Shown one piece after another: positions 34,901 to 41,960 of a stretch of DNA of 45,793 nt. Position 1 is the first letter of the stretch, and every line of letters begins with the position of its first letter. Made by a program: the position numbers and the translations under genes. The notes beneath the pieces were generated by a model that made no database searches, had not been told where the DNA came from, and saw nothing but the letters and a program-made list of their open reading frames with translations. Origin of the DNA: an uncultured Robinsoniella sp. (GTDB lineage: Bacteria > Bacillota > Clostridia > Lachnospirales > Lachnospiraceae); NCBI GenBank assembly GCA_900539655.1, contig UQCR01000050.1, positions 1 to 45,793 on the forward strand. The letters run 5' to 3'.

Positions 34901-35104
34901 CCCTTGTAATGCTTCCTTTTTCAGCTCCCTTTTCCGCTTCGTCATTAACCCTCCGATGCGTCCGGTTTCTTTCGCTGACAAGGTTTTCCATCCGGATTCC
35001 AACACTTTATCTAATAATCCAAGTTCCTCTGCGATTTCGTATTTTAATTCTTCCTCTGGCGTTAAGTTATCTAACTCAATTGGTTTATCTTTTTTCTTTG
35101 ACAT
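34898..35104 (-). CDS. alpha/beta-type small acid-soluble spore protein
   Basis: A 68-residue DNA-coating spore protein. LKYEIAEELGLLDKV contains the conserved GPR recognition region (K-Y-E-I-A-x-E-L-G), and LSAKETGRIGGLMTKRKREL matches the second conserved block (T-x-x-E-x-G-x-I-G-G-x-M-T-K-R). These proteins bind spore DNA in an A-like form and are degraded by GPR on germination. A sigma-G-like promoter lies upstream (35137-35166), supporting forespore expression. The N-terminal ~18 residues are charged and variable. It is in the same direction as the PspC gene but should be transcribed on its own in the forespore. Confidence 0.85.
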   Translation of the reverse strand: MSKKKDKPIELDNLTPEEELKYEIAEELGLLDKVLESGWKTLSAKETGRIGGLMTKRKRELKKEALQG

Positions 35105-35111
35105 AAATTAA

Positions 35112-35145
35112 GCCATACCCCTTTCTGTTTTATCAGGAGTATGGC
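35112..35145 (-). promoter_or_regulatory. hairpin that would cover the SASP ribosome site
   Basis: Reading minus, GCCATACTCCT (35135-35145) pairs with AGGGGTATGGC (35112-35122), 10 of 11 positions plus a G-T pair. The right arm contains the AGGGG ribosome site; the left arm overlaps the -10 box of the sigma-G-like promoter, so it is absent from the forespore mRNA. Confidence 0.6.
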
Positions 35146-35166
35146 CTGTTTCACTGCTTTTATTCA
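35137..35166 (-). promoter_or_regulatory. sigma-G-like forespore promoter of the SASP gene
   Basis: Minus strand TGAATA (35161-35166), 17 bases, CATACTC (35137-35143). This agrees with the Bacillus sigma-G consensus (TGAATA / CATACTA) except for the last base. Confidence 0.72.
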
Positions 35167-35195
35167 ATTCATTTTGTAATCTTTTTATAATTTTA

Positions 35196-35381
35196 TTAAT
35201 ATTCATCCGGTATAATGATTGCTGCAACAATGTAGATGATAATTCCGGTGGTAGTACATCCAAGCAATACCATCAACAGACGGATGATGGTTGGATCCAC
35301 CTTAAAATATTCTCCAATGCCTCCACATACACCACATATCCAACGATTACCTTTTGATTTATATAATTTTCTGGGTTCCAT
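35196..35381 (-). CDS. PspC-domain membrane protein
   Basis: A 61-residue PspC family protein. KLYKSKGNRWICGVCGGIGEYF is the conserved start, followed by VDPTIIRLLMVLLGCTTTGIIIYIVAAIIIPDEY, one membrane helix. PspC domains belong to envelope-stress modules. It is the last gene of the PadR-DUF1700-DUF4097-PspC operon. AAGGAGG precedes the ATG. Confidence 0.93.
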   Translation of the reverse strand: MEPRKLYKSKGNRWICGVCGGIGEYFKVDPTIIRLLMVLLGCTTTGIIIYIVAAIIIPDEY

Positions 35382-35436
35382 ACTGATTTCCTCCTTATAT
35401 TTTCTATTATTATGCGTTAACCTGTTTATTCATTAA

Positions 35437-36213
35437 TTAAAAATCTACCTCAACGCTTCCAACGCCGCATTCAATTTTCATGTTTTTATCTGCACCATTG
35501 TCAATTTTTTTATCCCTATCCAGTGTGGAATAGTTCTCACCGTCAACACTAACGTTACCGATGCCACAGTCGATATCATAATCAAAATCTTCTGCTTTTC
35601 CGGTCAGGTTCATTTCAATTCGTCCTACGCCGCAATTAAGGTCAGCATCTCCTGTGATGGTTCCTTCCAAGGACATACTTCCTACACCACAATCAATGGA
35701 AACTTTTTTGCCTTCAAAACCAGATACATCCAGGCGTCCGACACCTACTTCAAAATCCGCTTCCCTGAACACTGTCTTTTTAGGAATCCGAAGAGTTACT
35801 TCTGCCGTTTCAAAATTATTACCTATGTTAAAGGAATGGTTGCTTTCTTCTTTAATCACCAGCGTGTTTCCTTCTTTTTTGCAGTTAAATCCTTCCGGTA
35901 CGTTTCTGGCCTCTAACTGGAATTCATCTCCGCCGTATTCTTCCACTACCATATCTACAACACCGATATCGATCTTGAGTTTATCAATGTCCTTAAACAC
36001 TTCATCCATGTCTTTTACTTTCTGGCTTCCTTTTGTTCCCCAGAAAAAATTATGATTTGACGAATCCCAGCCCCAGCCATATTTGGAAGAGAAAGACACA
36101 TCATTCAAGTCACTGAAACTTACTCCCAGGCTCACTGCTACAATACAGAATGCCAGGCCCAGTGCAGCTAATATACCACTGATAATTAAGCAGACCTTTG
36201 TAAATGTTTTCAT
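35437..36213 (-). CDS. DUF4097 (toastrack) membrane-anchored protein
   Basis: A 258-residue protein with a membrane helix at ~8-30 and a beta-strand repeat domain (~75-258). The repeats cycle around GxGxxxV/L with short strands: DCGVGSMSLEG, NCGVGRIEMNL, DCGIGNVSVDG, ECGVGSVEVDF. This is the right-handed toastrack beta fold seen in LiaF/VraT-like stress proteins. It begins two bases after DUF1700 and has a strong GGAGG. Its role in envelope-stress sensing is inferred from family and neighbours. Confidence 0.9.
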   Translation of the reverse strand: MKTFTKVCLIISGILAALGLAFCIVAVSLGVSFSDLNDVSFSSKYGWGWDSSNHNFFWGTKGSQKVKDMDEVFKDIDKLKIDIGVVDMVVEEYGGDEFQLEARNVPEGFNCKKEGNTLVIKEESNHSFNIGNNFETAEVTLRIPKKTVFREADFEVGVGRLDVSGFEGKKVSIDCGVGSMSLEGTITGDADLNCGVGRIEMNLTGKAEDFDYDIDCGIGNVSVDGENYSTLDRDKKIDNGADKNMKIECGVGSVEVDF

Positions 36214-36215
36214 AA

Positions 36216-37088
36216 TTAACCTCTCCTCCTTCTAAATAATCTGCCGCAGAAACTTGTGATTCCCCGAAGTATCCAGGGTACAACTCTTCCGACTACCCAA
36301 AATGCTAACAACAGTAAAAGCAATCCGACTGCAAGTGCAAATAAGCCAAATCCGCAAAGCAGAAATCCTACCGGAGGAGCTACAAACATCTTCGCAATAC
36401 CAACACCCACTAACACCACTCCTGCTACAAAACATGCAAAGGTTCCTGCAATCACAGCGACACCCGCGCCAAAAAGTGCTCCTAAAATTCCCATTACCAA
36501 TCCAAATCCTGCTGCAAGGATGGGGATACCTACCGGCACTGCAAAGATGCAAAGCAACACGATTAATATAATCTTACCTGTGCTAAATCCCTTTTGCTCT
36601 CTTCTGCGTTCATCCTCATAACCGTATCCCTGTGTGCTTCCACCATAGGATTGGCGCTCATATCCCTGTCTGCTATATCCGGATCCATTCTGATAACTGC
36701 CGCTATTTTGATAATCACTGCTTTTCTGATAGCTGCTGCTCTGATATCCGCCGCTTTTCTGATAGCCGTCTTCCTTGGACTGGTTTCCCTGTTCTTCATC
36801 TTGGTATCCGCCCCTGGGTTCCGGAACCTTATTATCTTCACGGAAACGGTCATCCTGATATCCGCTTTCGGTGTATTCTCCTGCTTCATCATCCGAACCA
36901 TTCAACCCGTCTTTTATCATTGCTGCTACCTTTTCCGGACTCCCCAGAGTAGCAATCACATTTGCTTCTTCCGACTCTCCTGCATCCTCGAAATAATCCT
37001 GGTAATACGCAAGAGCCTCTTCTCTCTCACTGTCAGGTACATCCTGCAGCAAGTATTCTAATTGCTTTATATACTCTTCGCGATTCAT
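36216..37088 (-). CDS. DUF1700 (HAAS) membrane protein
   Basis: A 290-residue protein. The N-terminal domain (~1-75) is MNREEYIKQLEYLLQDVPDSEREEALAYYQDYF, then EEANVIATLGSPEKVAAMI, the helical DUF1700/HAAS signature that accompanies PadR regulators. A ~90-residue low-complexity region of Tyr, Gln, Ser and Gly follows, then four or more glycine-rich hydrophobic helices (~175-280). I chose the ATG at 37088 because GGAGG is eight bases ahead; the 18-codon extension overlaps padR. It begins two bases after the PadR stop, so translation is probably coupled. Confidence 0.9.
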   Translation of the reverse strand: MNREEYIKQLEYLLQDVPDSEREEALAYYQDYFEDAGESEEANVIATLGSPEKVAAMIKDGLNGSDDEAGEYTESGYQDDRFREDNKVPEPRGGYQDEEQGNQSKEDGYQKSGGYQSSSYQKSSDYQNSGSYQNGSGYSRQGYERQSYGGSTQGYGYEDERRREQKGFSTGKIILIVLLCIFAVPVGIPILAAGFGLVMGILGALFGAGVAVIAGTFACFVAGVVLVGVGIAKMFVAPPVGFLLCGFGLFALAVGLLLLLLAFWVVGRVVPWILRGITSFCGRLFRRRRG

Positions 37089-37090
37089 TC

Positions 37091-37408
37091 CTATGCCCTC
37101 CCTGTAAATATCTTCGTAATATTTGAAGAATATTGCTTCCATTCTGTCTTATACAGATTCAGTTGGACGGTACCTTTTTCTGTGATTTTGTAATACCGTC
37201 TGTTTCTTCCTCCGCATTCCATATCATATACTTCCAGACAATCATCTTTTTGCAGTCGTCTAAGTACCGGGTATAAAGTTGATTCCGAAACATCCAGCGC
37301 ACTTCGTACATCCTGGGTTATTCGATATCCATATGTCCCATCCGGTTCCTTTGATACAACAGCAAGTACGATTGCATCCAGCAGGGCCGCGCCTGTGTTA
37401 AATACCAT
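37091..37408 (-). CDS. PadR-family transcriptional regulator
   Basis: A 105-residue winged-helix repressor. LLDAIVLAVVSKEPDGTYGYRITQDV and VSESTLYPVLRRLQKDDCLEVYDMECGGRNRRYYKITEKG are the PadR signature. First gene of the DUF1700-DUF4097-PspC operon and likely its repressor. A perfect 9-bp inverted repeat in its leader is the best operator candidate. GGAG lies before the ATG. Confidence 0.95.
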   Translation of the reverse strand: MVFNTGAALLDAIVLAVVSKEPDGTYGYRITQDVRSALDVSESTLYPVLRRLQKDDCLEVYDMECGGRNRRYYKITEKGTVQLNLYKTEWKQYSSNITKIFTGRA

Positions 37409-37439
37409 GCCATCAACTCCTTCGTTGTTATTTGATAAA

Positions 37440-37498
37440 CAATACTATTTTAGTTCTTATATTATTTTTATCTCAATACTATATGGTGTATAGTATTG
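37440..37498 (-). promoter_or_regulatory. candidate PadR operator
   Basis: CAATACTAT (37474-37482), seven bases, ATAGTATTG (37490-37498) is a perfect 9-bp inverted repeat just downstream of the predicted transcription start. A third copy, CAATACTAT, stands alone at 37440-37448. Confidence 0.7.
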
Positions 37499-37510
37499 CT
37501 TTGTGACTAT

Positions 37511-37540
37511 ATTATATGACATATAATATTGGTTTGTCAA
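37511..37540 (-). promoter_or_regulatory. promoter of the padR operon
   Basis: TTGACA (37535-37540), 18 bases, TATAAT (37511-37516) on the minus strand; both boxes perfect. Confidence 0.85.
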
Positions 37541-37554
37541 TAGGTATTTTACGA

Positions 37555-37601
37555 AAAAATAAAAAAATCCACAAATGCCCAAAACACGGTACATTCGTGG
37601 A
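37555..37601 (-). terminator. terminator of the nucleoid-protein gene
   Basis: Reading minus, ATCCACGAATG (37591-37601) pairs with CATTTGTGGAT (37566-37576) with one mismatch, followed by TTTTTT. Confidence 0.85.
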
Positions 37602-37611
37602 TATTATACTG

Positions 37612-38628
37612 CTATTTACTTGTAATACTCCCAATATTCTTAATCAGCACCGAAATGCTCCCATCCGGATTCGTAATAAACTCAACTGCATTTTTATTAT
37701 TATATTCTTCCATCGGAATCTTGATCTCAATCCCGGTGTCGGTCATCAGATGCTGCTTGCCAAATTTCTTTGTGGTATTTGGATTCTGGGGAGCAACCGG
37801 TTCGTTGGTCAGATTATACTTTTCCATCTTTTCCTGTACTTCTTCTTTTAATTCCGCTTTTTCTTTAAATATCTTATCCATTACGAAGGGAATATCCAGG
37901 CTGCCTTTTTCCGCCAGTTCCTGATTGATTATACTCTTTGTTTCCATCTGGACTTCGAACTGTTCCGATTCATTGTAGTATTTTTTCTGAACATCTTCCA
38001 CTACCCTTGCTACGATGGCAAGCTTTGTCTTAGAAGATAATGTTCCCTTGCACTGAAGAAACAGGGATGAAAAGTAATTGGTTTTTACTCCGTTTACATC
38101 GTATTTTTTCTCTATCAGCGAAATTGCATAATCTTCCATATTGATAACCGCTGCTTCCGTTAGCTTTTGTGATTCCCCGGGCAGAATTGCTTTTTGTTTA
38201 ATAATGTCATTATTATTACCCCAGGGATCTTCATTTGTCATATGGGTATACGAAGTCTTGTAGTTCATTTTAAGCAGCGCAAGATAGGGGTGCTGTTCTA
38301 TTGTATATGTAACCACCATCAGATCAGCAGGTGGTATTTCAATGTTTGCATTCATAATCGTATATAATATCTTTCCGATTTCCTGTGAGATGAAAACAAA
38401 TTTTTCTTCGTCCCATTCTTCTAAAAGCTCATATACTTTTGATTCTTCTTTGATAAAACTGCAATGCTTGATTTCATCACCAGTTATGATACGATGAATA
38501 TGGCTCCGTAAAAAATCTCCCAGATCGGAACCATGATCCAGTACTGCATCTGATAAAACCGGCATGCCAATGGTGGAATCCATAATATGAACGATAGCAT
38601 TCGTTATCCGGATATCTTCTTTTTCCAT
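37612..38628 (-). CDS. nucleoid-associated protein, YejK/NdpA family
   Basis: A ~338-residue protein of the 37-kDa nucleoid-associated family. Features: ITNAIVHIMDSTIGMPVLSD at the start, DFLRSHIHRII, a central HMTNEDPWGNNND, and KKYYNESEQFEVQMETKSIINQEL near the C-terminal third. The biochemical role is poorly known; E. coli YejK associates with the nucleoid. I chose the ATG at 38628 because AAGGGG is six bases before it. The frame stays open upstream to 38820 but that part is cysteine/arginine-rich and runs into the palindromic element. A stem-loop (38640-38668) sits just before the ribosome site. Confidence 0.85.
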   Translation of the reverse strand: MEKEDIRITNAIVHIMDSTIGMPVLSDAVLDHGSDLGDFLRSHIHRIITGDEIKHCSFIKEESKVYELLEEWDEEKFVFISQEIGKILYTIMNANIEIPPADLMVVTYTIEQHPYLALLKMNYKTSYTHMTNEDPWGNNNDIIKQKAILPGESQKLTEAAVINMEDYAISLIEKKYDVNGVKTNYFSSLFLQCKGTLSSKTKLAIVARVVEDVQKKYYNESEQFEVQMETKSIINQELAEKGSLDIPFVMDKIFKEKAELKEEVQEKMEKYNLTNEPVAPQNPNTTKKFGKQHLMTDTGIEIKIPMEEYNNKNAVEFITNPDGSISVLIKNIGSITSK

Positions 38629-38777
38629 ATATACCCCTTGCATATTGCAGTTCAGCCTGCAATACTGCCACAATTTAATTGGTTGAAAGAAACGCCGTGG
38701 CTTCCTTTTCCTATCATATTTTTCTTTCAACTTTCTTCCACACTTATCTTCTTTTACTTTAAGATTATAGAAACGCT
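38629..38777 (-). promoter_or_regulatory. leader region of the nucleoid-protein gene
   Basis: TATAAT (38764-38769) on minus is the best -10; the matching -35 (TTAAAA, 38788-38793, 18-base spacer) would lie inside the palindromic element. GCATATTGCAG (38640-38650) and CTGCAATACTGC (38657-38668) form a hairpin just upstream of the ribosome site. No gene is seen in the stretch 38629-38945. Confidence 0.45.
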
Positions 38778-38943
38778 CTAGAGCGTGTTTTAAAATTGCT
38801 TTCTGGCAGCTGTGCGTCACAGTTTGTGGGAGATTTGTCCCGGATGAAGGGCGCGTAGCGGGCTACGTAACCTGAATTCGGGGCAAATATGCCGCAAAGT
38901 GGGGCGTGCAGATGGCAGGAATGAATTTTCAAACACGCTCTAG
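38778..38943. repeat. 166-bp palindromic element, complete copy
   Basis: Begins CTAGAGCGTGTTT and ends AAACACGCTCTAG, so the termini are inverted repeats of 13 bases, continued by AAAATT/AATTTT. The two arms stay similar along their whole length (roughly two thirds of positions by eye) and meet at a central hairpin around ACGTAG-CGGG-CTACGT. No ORF. It ends two bases from the stop codon of the DUF1461 membrane-protein gene. A second, inverted copy is at 45668. Confidence 0.85.
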
Positions 38944-38945
38944 CC

Positions 38946-39596
38946 CTACTGCCGGGATGGCGCAGTATGGGATCTCAGGGATCTACGATAACATAAAACA
39001 CTGATCACGGCACCAAGTACCACCCCTCCAAGAATCATAACTGCACAATGAAGGAAAAAAGTATCTGGTAATATTGTAATTACCGGATCTAACGCCGGAT
39101 CGAATATCCAATAGTCATTGTTGAAGAAAATGTGATGAAACGTCACAAATGCCTTATCCCAATTGGCTGCAATAAAAACACCCAGAATTGCCGGTACTGC
39201 TACTGTGAGAATACCCGCAATTTTCAGGAAACCGAACTCTTTTCGCTTCCGTTTCCAAAGAGTTCCTGCAATACCTAAAACAAGGGTTACGATCCCGATC
39301 ACTTCAAATGCCACAAAGATTCGTTTTACTTCAACAAAATGAATCCTTCCCAGTTCGGACATAGCCAGCGTGGGGAATTTTAACTCACTTTTTCCAGGCA
39401 GCACATTATAATCGATTAAGGCATCGTAATTTTCCTTTATTTCCTCTTTAGGAATGCCTGACGTCTCACTGATGTTCAGATGGTCAATATCAAAATAATA
39501 TAACGGTCTGAAATTTAGTGTCAATATTACCGAACATGAGATAATAAACAGCATATAAATCAACGCCAGCACCCAGTTGCTTATGGATTTTTTCAT
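38946..39596 (-). CDS. TIGR01906/DUF1461-family membrane protein
   Basis: A 216-residue integral membrane protein with four hydrophobic helices (about 8-28, 91-112, 126-146, 180-205). An extracytoplasmic loop after TM1 contains YYFDIDHLNISETSGIPKEEIKENYDALIDYN, the family hallmark. Function unknown. Its ATG overlaps the hemL stop by four bases (ATGA), so it is co-translated with the tetrapyrrole operon, though a link to the pathway is not established. Confidence 0.87.
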   Translation of the reverse strand: MKKSISNWVLALIYMLFIISCSVILTLNFRPLYYFDIDHLNISETSGIPKEEIKENYDALIDYNVLPGKSELKFPTLAMSELGRIHFVEVKRIFVAFEVIGIVTLVLGIAGTLWKRKRKEFGFLKIAGILTVAVPAILGVFIAANWDKAFVTFHHIFFNNDYWIFDPALDPVITILPDTFFLHCAVMILGGVVLGAVISVLCYRRSLRSHTAPSRQ

Positions 39597-40882
39597 ATTT
39601 TCTTCTTTCCTGCAAAATAACCTTTGATGAGCTCCAGCGTCTGTTCTAATTCCTGCTTTGTATGTGCAGCAGACAAAAACATCGCTTCAAACTGGGAAGG
39701 TGCCAGATAAATTCCATGAGCCATCATATATTTGCAATAGCGGGCAAATTCCTCTGTATCCGATGTTTTTGCCGAAGCATAATTATCAACCTGATTCTCC
39801 GTAAAGAATATACATCCAAGAGAACCTGTATGATTGATAGTACAATTTGCATTGGCTTCTTTTAATATGTTGTCAATTTCTCCGTAGAACCAGTCACCCA
39901 TTGCATTTAGATTCGTATAAATTTCCGGATGATCCCTTAAAATACGCAGCTGGGCAAGGCCTGCAGCCATTGCAACCGGGTTTCCGCTTAAGGTGCCTGC
40001 CTGATACACAGCCCCTACCGGCGAAACCATTTCCATAATTTCTTTTTTACCGCCATATGCACCAACAGGCATACCAGCACCAATAATCTTGCCAAATGTC
40101 GTCAGGTCCGGTGTAACACCAAAGTAACCCTGTGCCCCGTCTAATGCAAGTCTGAATCCGGTGATCACTTCATCGAAGATCAATAGGCTTCCATTCTTAT
40201 CACAAAGTTCACGAAGCCCCTCTAAAAAGCCTTCTAAGGGAGGTACAACACCCATATTAGCTCCTACCGGCTCCACGATGATTGCTGCAATTTCATTCCC
40301 CATCTTATCGAACAGTTCTTTTACACTTTCCAGATCATTGTAAAGTGCTGAGAGTGTATCTTCCGTACAGCCCGCAGGAACACCCGCACTGTCCGGAACT
40401 CCGCTTGTCATAACTCCTGAGCCTGCTTTTACCAGCATTGCGTCGGAATGACCGTGGTAGCACCCCATAAATTTTACAATTTTATTTCTTCCGGTAAACC
40501 CTCTTGCCGTACGGACAGCACTCATAACGGCTTCCGTTCCGGAGTTTACCATACGCACCATTTCAATAGATGGCACAATAGCGCAGATCAGTTCTGCCAT
40601 TTCTACTTCTTTACGGGTAGCAGCACCAAAGCTCAGGCCGTCCTTACACGCTTCCAGTACGCTTCCCAGAATATCCGGATGATTATGCCCCAGAATCATT
40701 GGTCCCCAGGAACATACATAATCCAGATACCTGTTGCCATCCACATCAACCATATATGCACCGTCAGCACGTTCAATAAAACGGGGAGCTTCCCCAATTG
40801 AACCAAATGCGCGGACAGGACTGTTAACTCCGCCTGGAATATAATTCACCGCTTCTTTAAAAAGAGATTCTGATTTTGTCAT
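39593..40882 (-). CDS. hemL: glutamate-1-semialdehyde 2,1-aminomutase
   Basis: PLP enzyme turning glutamate-1-semialdehyde into 5-aminolevulinate. PGGVNSPVRAFGSIG at the start, NSGTEAVMSAVRTARGFTGR, LLIFDEVITGFR, and TTFGKIIGAGMPVGAYGG with catalytic Lys265. Length 429 is typical. The ATG overlaps the hemB stop by one base. Part of the C5 pathway with hemA. Confidence 0.98.
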   Translation of the reverse strand: MTKSESLFKEAVNYIPGGVNSPVRAFGSIGEAPRFIERADGAYMVDVDGNRYLDYVCSWGPMILGHNHPDILGSVLEACKDGLSFGAATRKEVEMAELICAIVPSIEMVRMVNSGTEAVMSAVRTARGFTGRNKIVKFMGCYHGHSDAMLVKAGSGVMTSGVPDSAGVPAGCTEDTLSALYNDLESVKELFDKMGNEIAAIIVEPVGANMGVVPPLEGFLEGLRELCDKNGSLLIFDEVITGFRLALDGAQGYFGVTPDLTTFGKIIGAGMPVGAYGGKKEIMEMVSPVGAVYQAGTLSGNPVAMAAGLAQLRILRDHPEIYTNLNAMGDWFYGEIDNILKEANANCTINHTGSLGCIFFTENQVDNYASAKTSDTEEFARYCKYMMAHGIYLAPSQFEAMFLSAAHTKQELEQTLELIKGYFAGKKKI

Positions 40883-41865
40883 TAGCCTATTCTCCCTTCA
40901 TCCATCATTTTCGCCAGTTCTTTCGCAAAATATGTAATATAAATGTCGCTGCCTGCACGATATGCGCTGACTGCCATCTCCTGAATAATCTTTTCTTCAT
41001 CAATAAATCCCATTTTTGCAGCTGCTTTTACCATTGCATATTCTCCGCTGACACTATAGCTTGCCACCGGAACATTTACTATTTTTGAAACTTCGGAAAT
41101 CATGTCCAGATATGACATTGCTGGTTTTACCATGATAATATCTGCACCTTCTTCGATATCCAGCAGTGCTTCCTTCATTCCTTCTTTTCTATTATGGAAA
41201 TCCATCTGGTATGTTTTTCGGTCACCAAATGATGGAGCAGAGCCTGCTGCATCCCGAAATGGTCCATAAAATGCTGAAGCATATTTGACTGCATAAGACA
41301 TCACAGGAGTATTTAAGTATCCTGCCTTGTCCAGTGTTTCACGAATTGCACGCACACGACCGTCCATCATGTCAGATGGAGCAACCATATCCGCTCCCGC
41401 TTCTACATGGGACAGCGCAGTTTTCGCAAGAAGGTTCAGCGTTGCATCATTATCCACATCCTGTCCCCTAAGAACGCCGCAGTGTCCATGAGAGGTATAT
41501 TCACACATGCAGACATCGGTAATCAGATACATATCCGGGAAGTTCTTCCTGGCTTCCCGCAATGCCCTCTGCACAATTCCATTCTCATCATAGGCTCCGC
41601 TTCCCACTTCATCTTTTTCATCCGGAATTCCAAAGAACATTACACTTTTTACCCCGGCATTATTTAACCGCTCCAGTTGGAAATTCATTCGATCCACACT
41701 ATAGCGATACTGTCCTTCCATAGAGGGAATCTCTTCTTCGATCTGTTTTCCCTCCCGAATGAAGATCGGATAAATCAAGGAGGATTTATCCATCCTGGTC
41801 TCACGAACTATCTTCCTCAATACTTCATTTCCTCTGATTCTTCTTGGCCTGATTAACATATCCAT
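40882..41865 (-). CDS. hemB: delta-aminolevulinic acid dehydratase (porphobilinogen synthase)
   Basis: Condenses two 5-aminolevulinate molecules to porphobilinogen. Active-site lysines are Lys194 (AVKYASAFYGPFRDAAGSAP) and Lys247 (MVKPAMSYLDM). DVCMCEYTSHGHCG with Cys119, 121 and 129 is the zinc-dependent active site. Length 327 is normal. It starts about 95 bases after the cobA/hemD stop. Confidence 0.98.
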   Translation of the reverse strand: MDMLIRPRRIRGNEVLRKIVRETRMDKSSLIYPIFIREGKQIEEEIPSMEGQYRYSVDRMNFQLERLNNAGVKSVMFFGIPDEKDEVGSGAYDENGIVQRALREARKNFPDMYLITDVCMCEYTSHGHCGVLRGQDVDNDATLNLLAKTALSHVEAGADMVAPSDMMDGRVRAIRETLDKAGYLNTPVMSYAVKYASAFYGPFRDAAGSAPSFGDRKTYQMDFHNRKEGMKEALLDIEEGADIIMVKPAMSYLDMISEVSKIVNVPVASYSVSGEYAMVKAAAKMGFIDEEKIIQEMAVSAYRAGSDIYITYFAKELAKMMDEGRIG

Positions 41866-41960
41866 TTTATAATCTCTTCCTTCTGTTTAAAATATTTATT
41901 CCTGTTATCTTCCATATATTTTCGAAACTATGGCTCTTCAAATCTCACGCATAGTGTGCT

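Noticed and set aside
38629..38820. 64-codon N-terminal extension of the YejK-like protein
   Set aside because: It runs into the palindromic element, is unlike the family, and the internal ATG has a proper ribosome site.
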